Assembly (NCBI GenBank): GCA_031769625.1 | Contig: JAUIMM010000698.1 | Coordinates: 642,001-706,000 of the forward strand | Source: Taudactylus pleione | Lineage: Eukaryota > Chordata > Amphibia > Anura > Myobatrachidae | Direction: 5' to 3' | DNA length: 64,000 nt | Shown: positions 1 to 8,830 of the stretch, piece after piece | Layout of the letters: each line of letters starts with the position of its first letter | Numbering within the stretch: position 1 is the stretch's first letter | Notes under the pieces: generated by a model | Databases searched by the model: none | Seen by the model: the letters and a program-made list of their open reading frames with translations, nothing else | What the model was told of the DNA's origin: nothing | Position numbers and translations under genes: made by a program

Positions 1-280
1 GGTAAACTGATCTATTGACTCCTCATCTCCATCCCATAGCGCCCGTAGAGGGCCAAATTCGCTCTGAACCCACCACAGCAAATGAGCCTCTTTTCAAGAA
101 GGCCCATATTGAGGTTGGCAATGCTCGGAGAAAGCAAATAGGAAAGGAGAGATGTTATATGTTATTTCATGTAAGAGTGCCCCAACAAAGAGCCTTTCTT
201 CTTTTTCTTTGTGTTAATAAATGCTCGGAGAAAACCTGGTCCCCATCGCAGTTCCGCAGGTTTGAAGAAAATAATAACTA

Positions 281-288
<8 letters not shown>
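1..288. other. unassigned sequence
   Basis: No repeat family, gene or RNA was recognised here. The one open frame (15-284, 89 codons) has no motif and looks like chance. Confidence 0.5.

Positions 289-326
<38 letters not shown>
289..326. repeat. (TA)n microsatellite
   Basis: About 19 uninterrupted TA units. Confidence 0.95.
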
Positions 327-329
<3 letters not shown>

Positions 330-879
330 GGGTAGTTGGCTTGGTAGAGGATGGATTGGTGCAGTGTTTAGGTGCTTAACGAGGGTCCACAGACAGCTTT
401 CTTGTAAATAAATGGAATGGTGCTTTACTTTCCAGCATGGACATCAGGAAACAGAAAATAATAAACAGCCTAGCCCCTATTTAGGGTGTCTAAGTCACTT
501 CTTGATCCCTGACTATCATAGTGCAGCTAGTCTGCCAGTAAAGCCACTGCCTGCTTCTCACTGGCTCCACATTGCCTTGGTTTTACTACCACAGCTATAT
601 AAAACACAAACAGTCTTGGTGGCCTTCCCTGTCTTCTCCAGGTATAGGCTCTGGCTTCCCCAGCCTGCAGCCCAGCTGCTTTAATGTCACACAGTCTGAG
701 AGATAGGAGGTTTGTGGTCCCTCCTGCTGGTCCATACTCAAGCCCCCTGGCCCCCAATGGCTTGGCTTAGCTTCACTTGGCTCTCTGGCTGCCACAGTCC
801 CACTTAGACTGTCTCCAATGGCAGCCTGACTGGTCTCAGCAGATACAAAGCCATCGTAGATCAAGGGACGTCAACGTTT
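327..879. other. unassigned sequence
   Basis: Ordinary mixed-composition sequence. Short open frames on both strands (412-684 plus, 595-864 minus) have no recognisable domain. No inverted or direct repeats were seen. Confidence 0.4.
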
Positions 880-1245
880 GGGGGTGGTGAAGCGGGAGTG
901 GTTGGAGAAACGCAGGCGCGCCTGCCCGTTTGAACGCCATTTCCTGGGCATGCATAAATTAGTGACGGCATACGCTGCTTGAGTACTCACTGCGTGCTAC
1001 GACAGTTGCAATTTCTGAGTAATGTCAGACCTGCTGTAATTCTGCGTGAGGGTCCAATGTTACTCAATGTATACGCAAGTCTGCGAGGTCTTACAGATGT
1101 GAGATAGCGGTAGTGGGCACCTCTATGCTGGCTTTGCAATTGCAAACATTAGCATATTTTCGCAGCAGATCTGCGTGCGTAATTGCGGCTGCGATTGCAA
1201 TAGGGATCCGTAGTTAATCATGCCCATTGTTCATTTCATATACAC
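880..1245. repeat. CpG-containing interspersed repeat, resembles 42006-42357
   Basis: The stretch contains GTTACTCAA followed by GGATGTGAG-like and GTGGGC-like blocks in the same order as the repeat at 42006-42357, and both have GCATGCAT(A) near one end. The second copy ends with CTGAATCAGGCCC, the terminus used by the hairpin-chain elements, so this may be a related non-autonomous DNA transposon that has lost its ends. Similarity is patchy and judged by eye. Confidence 0.35.
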
Positions 1246-1559
1246 ATATCCAAATAGTAGTAGGTTAAACCGCGCTGCTAGCAAAGTTCATTACTGATAT
1301 AAAGGATATTCTCAAAAAGATATGTTGTTTTGCAGTACAAATCCACAGTTCCATCCTCTGTGATTTATAGTAAGAATACAGATACAGATAATATATACTT
1401 TTATCCTTTCCAATATGCAGAACCTTATAAGTCAGATGGTATACACTTCTCTATGGCCAAAAAGATGATAGAAAAGTCACAACTGTATTCTAAAATCCAA
1501 CTCCTTAAAAATATGTCTGTACAGAATATACTTGTATGTCCTTCATTTTACCAGTGATC
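1246..1559. other. unassigned sequence
   Basis: A 75-codon open frame at 1330-1557 has no recognised domain. It is AT-rich and probably not a gene. Confidence 0.4.
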
Positions 1560-1929
1560 ATAAGCCAGAAATGTGTGTTAAGTGAGCTCACTGCAACCTG
1601 GGAAGCCAGATACTGTCTTGCGGTTCCTTCAGCTATGCAGATAAATGTTATCCCGGGACCTCTGCACTGCCAAGCTGCTAACTTGCTAACTTGCCCTTAA
1701 AGTCAAAATTACTCCCAGCGCATACAAGAACTGCCGGCTATTCTGACGGCTCCGACTGCTCCCAGCGCCTGCAAGCCTCGCCGACTAGTCACATTGCTCT
1801 CAGTATGTGAGGGCTCTCTCCACTATTGATGCCTGATTCCACCTGCTTTTGACGCGTTTCAACCCTATTATGGGTCTTTGTGAATAGCTTGCAGGCAGTG
1901 GGAGCAGTCAAAGCAGTGAGAATACAGGT
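1560..1929 (-). repeat. possible Penelope-like terminal repeat fragment
   Basis: On the minus strand at about 1846-1885 a hairpin with a short GACCC stem is followed by TTGAAACGCGTC. This resembles the GAAACGCGTT block of the two arms of the Penelope-like element at 48817-51038. Only this motif supports the call, since no coding sequence is present. Confidence 0.3.
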
Positions 1930-2400
1930 GTACTAAAGGTGCCAGCAGGCCTTTAATGTCCGGGTATGCTTGCACTTGTGGTTTGATGAGTGCCATCATG
2001 CCGTCGTAGGCTTGCTGAGACTTGTAGGCCACCTGTAAAAAACAATATTACTTAGCTGTTTCATGATTACCCCCACACTCACCACCAGGGGTGCAGTGAA
2101 AAACTCTGGTCTTTCAGCCCAAGGCTGGTTGTTCCTGTGAAGGGGGACCATATATATTTGTTTTTGGGTGGTAGGACCCCCACATTCCTAGGGATTCCAG
2201 CCCTGAGCCTGACCAGTTTGGGGCTGGTTAACATTATGGCATGGGGACCCCATGCTATGTGTCTCCCTGCTATTAAGTTACATCCCAGCTTATTCAGCCT
2301 AGTGCTGGCTATTGGAAAGTAAGGAAAATCCTGCTGCATCCCCAACCCCCCCACAATATTTCAATGCCAGCCTAGGCTTAGCAGTCCAGGGATGGTTATG
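1930..2400. repeat. unclassified interspersed repeat R1 (copy 1)
   Basis: It shares ordered blocks with 28170-28650: CATCATGCCGT near the start, then CAGGGGTG, AGGGGGACC, GGGATTCCAGCCCTG, CTGACCAGTTT and GGACCCCATGCT. A more diverged partial copy lies near 20545-20720. No terminal repeats or coding potential were seen, so the class is unknown. It could be a LINE 3' region or a SINE-like unit. Confidence 0.5.
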
Positions 2401-2547
2401 GAATTTTTATTTGTTATAGGTTTAGAACAGAAAGGTCAAAACTAATTGCAAATAAACCAGGGAAAATCAACTGACAACTTCAAGTTTCAATTGAAGTTGA
2501 AACCAGATGGATAGTAAATAGAGATGTTTTTCAGCCAGCAATACCCC

Positions 2548-2895
2548 CAGGGACGTATTAAGGGAGGAGGGGGCTCAAGTGCATTCCCAGTCTGGGGCCC
2601 CCTCCTCTTTCCCCGGTGGCTAGCGGCAGACTACCAGCTGACCGCAGCAGCAGACTCTGGGTACTATTCTGTGACCAGAGTCTACTGCGCATGCGCAGGT
2701 CCCGGGGATAATGGAGCGCCAGCCATTTTCCCATTCATTTTCTCACTGCGCATGCGCAAATCGCCGGAAAAATGGCTGTGGCGGACATTTTCCGGCGTGT
2801 GTGCAGGGCTGAGACACCCCTGACGTAGGATCTCGGAGAGGTTAGCATTCGAAAATATGGGTGGAGGGTGTGCACCCATTATAACTACGCTCCTG
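2548..2895. mobile_element. hAT-like MITE
   Basis: Termini read CAGGGACGTATTA and, inverted from the right end, CAGGAGCGTAGTTA, a degenerate CAGGGGCGT hAT-type terminal repeat. The 8-bp flanks AATACCCC and AACACACC agree at 6 of 8 positions, as expected for an old hAT target duplication. Inside are two perfect TGCGCATGCGCA palindromes (2686-2697 and 2747-2758). It is the same family as the better-preserved copy at 18797-19133. No transposase is encoded. Confidence 0.75.
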
Positions 2896-3069
2896 AACAC
2901 ACCGTCTATTTTCATTTAGAACCAAAATTGGCTGTTATTAAATTTACCCCTTAGACTTTGCAGTCAGGGGTACATTACTGTATGCCATATATCCATCTTA
3001 AATAATATAATATACCATACTACATTCAATTCATATCACACTGCAAACATTACATGCCTTTAAAATTTA

Positions 3070-3217
3070 GAGGTAAATTTACTAAAGTGAGAGTTTTTAG
3101 AAGTGGAGATGTTGCCCATAGCAACCAATCAGATTCTAGCTATTATCTTCTCAAAGGTGCTAGTTAAATGAGCCACATCTCCACTTCTAAAAACTCTCAC
3201 TTTAGTAAATTTACCCC
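3070..3217. mobile_element. palindromic MITE (GGTAAATTTACTAAAG family)
   Basis: The two arms are perfect inverted copies over about 38 bp, beginning GAGGTAAATTTACTAAAG. Flanking TA dinucleotides (3068-3069, 3218-3219) suggest a 2-bp target duplication. The centre carries TTGCCCATAGCAACCAATCAG, a segment shared with copies at 17939-18088 and 56477-56645. Confidence 0.8.
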
Positions 3218-3829
3218 TACGTGTCCAGGAAATTGTACTAACTCAGATATGATTAAAGCAGGTGCCAACAGGAAATATTGTTTTAACATGTTCATATTCT
3301 GTCTCATTCCCACCCTGGGTGAATACACTTCTCCAGTATGAATTATGGATTATGGCGCCTCTCTATGAATGTTGATAAGGTCTATATGCTCTATTATAGC
3401 TTGAATGCTCATCAGAATATGTAACTGGCAAGATGATGAGAAAGATGAATAGACTCATCACAGTGACAGCAAGAAATATACATTTGAGGACAGTTTAAGA
3501 AGTAGGAAGAAATCTTTTTGCCATGATGTTTCAAATAACATCTCTATTCACTCTAGGCATAATATTATTGTGATGATCTCTGTTTATTACCCATTAGATA
3601 TCTGTTATTGCCCATCATAATGTACAGACCCAAGCACCTCTTTTTTACTTTCTCTACCATTTACGCTTTTTGTTAACCTGCACTGCACCCTCTTGACCTC
3701 ATTTGCAATGTGCACTTTCGGGCTGATGCCGAAATAAACGCAAGTCCTTTTGCTAAATGTATTTTGCATTTTTTTGCACTGTGTATGCTCTGGAGCCGAG
3801 TGTAAGCAAGTACAGGCGATGCTAATTAT
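3218..3829. other. unassigned sequence
   Basis: AT-rich sequence without recognisable repeats, ORFs or RNA genes. Confidence 0.4.
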
Positions 3830-4075
3830 TACAACTCATACCCCTTTGCCACAGGCACAAAAACCCGGGTTATTGCCGTGTCAACCTGGGTCGCGGCTCA
3901 ATGAAAAAGACTCCTGGGAAAAAATCCTGGGTTGACTGACCTGGCATTTCTTCCCGGGTCTCGAGCAGAGTTTTACATGGGTAAGATCCGGGTAAGGCTC
4001 AGTGTAAATGGGTAACCCGAGTGATCTGACCCGGGACCCGTTTACAGCATAGTGATTGGGTGAAATCAGAAGGTG
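3830..4075. repeat. CCCGGGT-rich hairpin-prone repeat
   Basis: Repeated CCCGGGT or ACCTGGGT motifs in both orientations make several imperfect hairpins, for example around 3866-3892 and 3950-4040. The layout recalls a GC-rich fold-back MITE inserted in the Gypsy remnant to its right. Ends and target duplication were not found. Confidence 0.4.
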
Positions 4076-4199
4076 TCTGTGACAGCTGTCACCAGGGAAG
4101 GAGAGATTACAGACTCTCTGTATGGCCCAGATGTTCCGGTTTTCAGTCCATGCCCGCTTCATACGGGGAGGCTGTAGTCTTTCCCTGCCCGTCTCGCCA

Positions 4200-4519
4200 A
4201 TTGCAAATAATTATCAGACAATTCAGAAAAGTTTTTGAGCTCAGAGACATCAGCTAAATCATTTGTACATCAGCACTTAATGATATTAAACCAAGCTTGA
4301 TGCTGTCCGGAAGGCCTAATATTGATTTGACATCACCATCAACAATATGAAAGGTTAACAAACATCTGGTGGAATTGATTGTAGCCATACCTTGGGTCTT
4401 GATCACCTGATCACCATAAGCTATAAGGTACACAGAACCGGAGACATAATCAACCCATTAGGTTTGGTGCAATACAGGACATTTGTGGACATTGAGATAC
4501 ACTTGGTGTACATATCAAT
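4200..4519 (-). pseudogene. Ty3/Gypsy (Mag-like) protease fragment, left of the ERV
   Basis: Read on the minus strand from the ERV edge, this encodes a decayed Gypsy aspartic protease. A block LIAYGDQVIKTQGMATI is followed by FHIVDGDVKSILGLPDSIKL, matching the flap-to-C-terminal part of Gypsy proteases (VVD..SILGL). A TAG at 4255-4253 ends the frame. At the ERV junction the codons read D-M-Y-T-K-C where Gypsy has D-T-G-A-K-C, so the catalytic motif appears mutated and lies directly at the insertion point. The frame upstream of LIAYGD is shifted. It continues the gag fragment at 15369-16110. Family placement is from motif recognition only. Confidence 0.7.
4516..4519. repeat. ERV target-site duplication, left (CAAT)
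   Basis: CAAT immediately precedes the 5' LTR and recurs at 15365-15368 after the 3' LTR. A 4-bp duplication is usual for gammaretrovirus-type integrases. Confidence 0.8.
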
Positions 4520-4577
4520 TGTCGAAGCTGAGTAATTGGCTGAGACAAGTTCAGTTTAAAATTGAATCGCGGTGATG

Positions 4578-4663
4578 CCATCTTTGCGACTGGCCACAAG
4601 ACGCCATCTTGAAAATTAGATCGCAAGATGCCATTTTGCGAATGGCCGCCTAAGCGCCATTTT
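4578..4663 (+). promoter_or_regulatory. four CCATNTT (YY1-like) motifs at the U3 start
   Basis: CCATCTT or CCATTTT occurs at 4578, 4604, 4631 and 4657, spaced 26-27 bp in a degenerate tandem repeat. The 3' LTR has the same array from 14292. CCATNTT is the core of YY1 sites, and a YY1-bound upstream control region at the U3 start is known in murine leukaemia viruses. Function here is inferred. Confidence 0.5.
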
Positions 4664-5302
4664 AGATAAACTCACATTTTAGTACATGTGGCGATAATAC
4701 TATTAGCACCATGCGATTGCATCTCCCATCATTTCTCATATACACAATAATATGCATAATAGCGCTGTTAACTTGTCGCATATTAGCGAATGCACAAGAC
4801 CCCGAATGAAAACACCGTTTAGTAGCTAAATGCGCATGCATCCACACCAAGTTAACTAGCGTCTTCATATCAAAACCCGTACACTAACACATTACATATT
4901 CACTTACAAGGTTCCATTAGTTTTAAGATATACGATTTAAGTTGGTTCAGTTAATATAAACGCTGTGAAATAAAGATATTTGATAACTAAGGTTTTATAC
5001 ATGCTAAACAAGCTGTGTTTGGTTTCGTACTGATGCGTACTCTTTCCACAGTATTCCGGTGTTATCGGTGGGGAGATCGCATCATGCATTCTCGAGTTAT
5101 GGATAACAGAGACTTCAAGCAACAAAATGTATTAACTGTTAGGATGTTACAGGGGGCGGGAAGGGAGAGACCCTCAGCTGTTAGAGGCAGGGAGAGTCTA
5201 TTTGAACCAGCCTCTTATATGCTCCGTAACAGATGGATCCCCATTGGGAACCAATAGCATCATCAACAAACATCTCTATTGTTTTGTCTATTCCTGGGGG
5301 GG

Positions 5303-5310
5303 TATAAATA
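5303..5310 (+). promoter_or_regulatory. LTR TATA box
   Basis: TATAAATA, with the equivalent site at 15016-15023 in the 3' LTR. Transcription would start about 25-30 bp downstream, near the CACTGGG block that resembles the start of R. Confidence 0.65.
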
Positions 5311-5653
5311 TGTGTGCTCAAACACTGGGTTTTTAGTCTTCGTGCTGCATGCTGATAGACGAGGGGTTTCTTGCTGAGGCCTAACACCTGGTACCGGAAG
5401 CGCTGCATATGTATACTGTACTTGGGTCTGTATAATTCCTTTTTGCGCCTAAATTGTGTCTGGATCAATTGCGTGTAATTGTCTGAACTTCTACTTGAAG
5501 AATACTTGTGCTTTGGAACCACAGATTCCAGGTCTAAGTCTTTATTTACTGTATGACTGCGTATGCAAATTAGCATCATCCTTAGAAAGTATAGGCAGGA
5601 TATTAGAAGGTATAGGAAGGTGTGTATAGAGGTTCTGATCCAGTATCGTTAGT

Positions 5654-5671
5654 TGGGGGCTCGTAGTGAAG
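5654..5671 (+). other. primer-binding site, tRNA-Pro type
   Basis: TGGGGGCTCGT matches the first 11 bases of the standard proline-tRNA primer-binding site. The next seven bases diverge. It starts two bases after the LTR end, as usual for gammaretroviruses. Confidence 0.8.
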
Positions 5672-6489
5672 TCACTTACCTGTTCACACGGTACATACAG
5701 CTATTGATATCTCAGCAAAGGGTGGAGTGGCCACATGCAGGGTTTGCCTGCAACCACTTTGTGCTGAAAGATCGCTATCTGTCTCTGTGTGAATCAAGGA
5801 AGCTGACTAGAATCCAGGGACAAGAGAGGAAAAAGTTTGTTTTCCTCTGTTGATAGAACCTTACGTTTAAAGGGGTGCCGCAGTACTGAGTATGCAGCTA
5901 AGTCACAGGTTTGCGCACAGCAAACACGCATTTTTGTGTACGCAGCTAAAGGTTGTCATACGGTTGTGTGGTAGTCGCATTATTGTGTATGCGACTGGTC
6001 GCACAATAGCGTATACGTAATTCCGGTTGTGCTGCTACATGTTTGAACAAAGCCATTGAGGTTTACATTTTTTCAATTATTATCAGTATCTGGGTTAACA
6101 TGTATTTTTCTGCGCAGGAAAAAAAAAGTGTGCAACAGTGAGTGTTTTGTTGGTAGGGGTAACTTGTTCCCTACAGTTAAAGGTACCGTATGACCTTTAA
6201 GGGCTAAGTGCTAGTCGCTCGGTAAACAGCTTTACCGTTCTATACACAGTAGCAGGTGTACATGTTGTCTTTGTTGTAGAGAGGTGCGTGGGAGTGGCCA
6301 ACATATAAACTCCCATAGGTGTGGAAGTTGCCTTACTAAATCTTATCCAGGTGTGGAAGTTGCCTTTTTCAAATCTTATCCAGGTGTGTGGGCGCCGCCG
6401 ACTTAAATCGTTCACAGGTAAGTGAAAGTATCTTGATTGTCTTTCACCAGTTTAAATCTTTATTAAAAAGCGTAGGATTTTGTCTCAGA
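5672..6489 (+). other. ERV leader (packaging region) with local duplication
   Basis: An 800-bp untranslated leader. At 6313-6388 a 35-bp segment containing AGGTGTGGAAGTTGCC and AAATCTTATCC is tandemly repeated about twice. From 6388 an in-frame ATG continues without a stop into the gag ATG at 6490, which could add a 34-residue N-terminal extension. Because the splice donor lies in that stretch, the extension is probably incidental. Confidence 0.55.
6414..6423 (+). promoter_or_regulatory. major splice donor candidate
   Basis: ACAG|GTAAGT, a perfect consensus donor in the leader just before gag. It would pair with the acceptor at 12150-12169 to make the subgenomic env mRNA. Confidence 0.7.
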
Positions 6490-8416
6490 ATGGGAGCCAT
6501 GCAAACAGTAGAGATGTTAGACAATGATGTGCTGCTAATGGAGGCACCGATCGGATCGGCCCGTCGTATTATGCATACTAAGTACGGTACTAATGCGATA
6601 AGGTATTGTGATTTATGGTTTAATATGACGAGGAAGAGTGTTAGACCTTTTCCCAGAATTGGTAGTTTTGATAAAAATGTGTTAGATAATGTCCGGGATC
6701 ACATCAGTTTGATGCGCTCCCGAGAGAAAAAGGTTAAAAATTTTGAATGTTTAAAACTGTGGCAGCATGAAGGGGATGCGTGGCTTAAAAATGTGCAAAC
6801 GACGCAAACTAGCGTTGCGAGCACATTGCCAGAAAATACATCCACGGCGTTAAATTGCAATACGGGCGAGCAGCAAAATGACGCGCCCGTGCGGTATGGT
6901 AGCGTCGTGGAAAGTATTGCCAGCAGTTCAGGCTCACCTCCCCCACCTTATGTGGTTGGAGGTGCAAGTACAGTTACCAAAAATACCCATAAAAATTTAA
7001 CAAGCAACTTGTACCCTCTCTTAAGCAACTATAAAGAAAATGTTCATGATGTGGATGATGAGCCTATTGTAATGTCTGCCATTTCCCATGCTGTGCAGAT
7101 GATAGATGCTGCATCACCACAATCATGAGTGGTGCCGCCATCTCCATCGGTAACAGCAAGGGAAGTGTTTATGCCCTCTGCACCCGTAGAGGAAGTTGTT
7201 CATACCATACGTAGCAGCAGCAGACTAAACCCCCAGCCAGGTAACCAGGTCAAAGGTAGCAGCGCTACCGGTCTGCATCCCATTCGGACAATAACTGTTC
7301 CAAATGGAAATGCAGATGCGAACGGTATAGTACCAACAAGGGAAGTAGTAATGCATTGTCCTTGGACAAGAGCAGAACTAAATTCCATCATAAATGATTT
7401 CCCCGATGCCAAAAAGGAACTAGCCAAATGTCAAAGATTTTTGAGAAATTTGGGTAGTTCTCATGAACCAACTAATAAAGATTGGCGTGTGGTGTTAAGG
7501 GCCTGTCTGCCACGCAATACCGACGTGACAAAATTTATCACGGATTGTGTATTGGATGGTGACGTTCCCTTAACAGACCAAGTAAACCAAGGTAACATTT
7601 CCCGCATTGTAACTCAATTGGGTATATATTTTCCAGTAGTAGTTAACTGGAACAAAATTTTCACAGTCAAGCAAAAGGAGAGTGAAACTGCAGAAGATTA
7701 TTGCGACCGGGCTCTGCAGGCTATCACCCAGTACACTGGGATAGAAGATATTAAAGATAGCACTCACCACAGGGGAATGATAGTCACGGTACTCATGGAC
7801 GGTCTGAAAGAGAGTTTAAAAACTCGGGTTCAGACCTCACAGCCTGGTTGGCGGGGACTCACAATAGATGCCCTCATAGAAACCGCCATCGAACATGATA
7901 AAAACATCTCAAAGAAGAGAGAAGCCCAGAGCAAAAAACTAATGGCTGTCAGTATGCAGGCTCTGGAGGGAATGACGGTAACATCACAGCCAACAGACAC
8001 ACTTGCACTTGCACACACTCACATCTGAACAAGTATGTGCTCTCACTAATCCCACACATCAACAAACACAACTCTATCCCACTAACCCGACACAACCACA
8101 GGTCCCATACTACCCGCCAACTTCTTATCCCCCACAATACCCTTACACTCCCTATCCTTACCCATATCCACCACCTTTACCCTCTGCGCAAACCACACAA
8201 CAGCACATGTCTCCACCCGATACACGAACATGTTTTAACTGTAAACAACCAGGACACTTAAGTAGAAACTGTACAGTAAAAAAAAAAGGAACCCCAAATC
8301 AGGGGAGACCTGGATATCCCCATAAGGGATATGCACAGAGGCAAGCAAGTGTCCAGCAGGCAACAGCTCCAATTGTGGCCATAAATGCTTTATTGGAGAA
8401 TGGTAGCCAACGCTAG
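6490..8416 (+). pseudogene. gag: ERV gag (MA-PPPY-CA-NC), broken
   Basis: Gag is the structural polyprotein. I chose the start at 6490 because it opens with Met-Gly (MGAMQ), the myristoylation context. The matrix-like part is followed by an SSSGSPPPPYVV stretch, a PPPY late-domain motif. The frame is cut by a TGA at 7126-7128, then resumes in the same frame through a capsid-like region with an MHR-like segment (KESETAEDYCDRALQAI). At about 7990-8028 the reading shifts from frame 1 to frame 2. A Pro/Tyr-rich segment and one zinc knuckle, CFNCKQPGHLSRNC (C-x2-C-x4-H-x4-C), follow. The last codon is the UAG at 8414, directly in frame with pro. Length matches gamma-type Gag at roughly 640 codons. 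Confidence 0.88.
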
Positions 8417-8419
8417 GGG
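8414..8419 (+). promoter_or_regulatory. gag-pro UAG readthrough context
   Basis: UAG-GGG, with pro continuing in the same frame for 22 codons before its first Met and no other stop. Gammaretroviruses make Gag-Pol by reading through a UAG followed by G and a pseudoknot. The reading frame supports the same arrangement here. A pseudoknot was not verified. Confidence 0.6.
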
Positions 8420-8830
8420 TCAGGTCATATCTGTAGTCTACAGATAGTCAGGTTAACGGGAAGTAATAGGGAAGAACCGGTCATGATGGTTGATGTAGCT
8501 GGTACTGAATATCCTTTTCTTGTAGACACAGGGGCGACCAGGTCAGTGATAAAATCTCCCGTTAATTTACAGGTGACCAATGAGACAATACCAACAATGG
8601 GGGTAACAGGTAAAGTGGAACATTATCCTTTAACAAAGTCCACAGAGGTTACTATTGGGCCGTTGCATACCAGGCATTCTTTTCTCCTGGCTGCTGCGGC
8701 TCCTACTAACCTACTGGGCAGAGACTTGTTATGTAAGATGGGATGTGTTATATATTGCACCCCTGATGGTGTATTTTTAGATATCCCAAAGAGAATGGTA
8801 TACGAGGTGCGGGATATGTTATACACTCCT
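8417..8830 (+). pseudogene. pro: ERV pro (aspartic protease)
   Basis: Retroviral protease that cleaves Gag-Pol. The active-site segment YPFLVDTGATRSVIK (DTG codons 8525-8533) and the second hallmark, LLGRDLL, are intact. The frame is open from the gag UAG and runs without interruption into reverse transcriptase. The domain itself looks complete and is lost only because gag upstream and pol downstream are broken. Confidence 0.88.

Larger units (their letters stand above)
4520..5651 (+). repeat. ERV 5' LTR
   Basis: Long direct repeat of 14232-15364. It begins TGTCGAAGCTGAG and ends ATCGTTA, followed two bases later by the primer-binding site. U3 starts with four spaced CCATNTT motifs, has a TATAAATA at 5303-5310, and the likely R/U5 follows (ACACTGGGTTTTTAGTC). 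No clear AATAAA lies downstream of the TATA box. The ending TTA rather than TCA occurs in both LTRs. Confidence 0.92.

Noticed and set aside
1330..1557. 75-codon open frame as a possible small gene
   Set aside because: No motif, no conserved features visible and no promoter context. It is AT-rich and of chance length.
6388..6489. N-terminally extended gag (glyco-Gag-like)
   Set aside because: The in-frame extension spans a perfect splice donor, has no signal-peptide-like hydrophobic stretch of usual length and is short. Chance openness is more likely.
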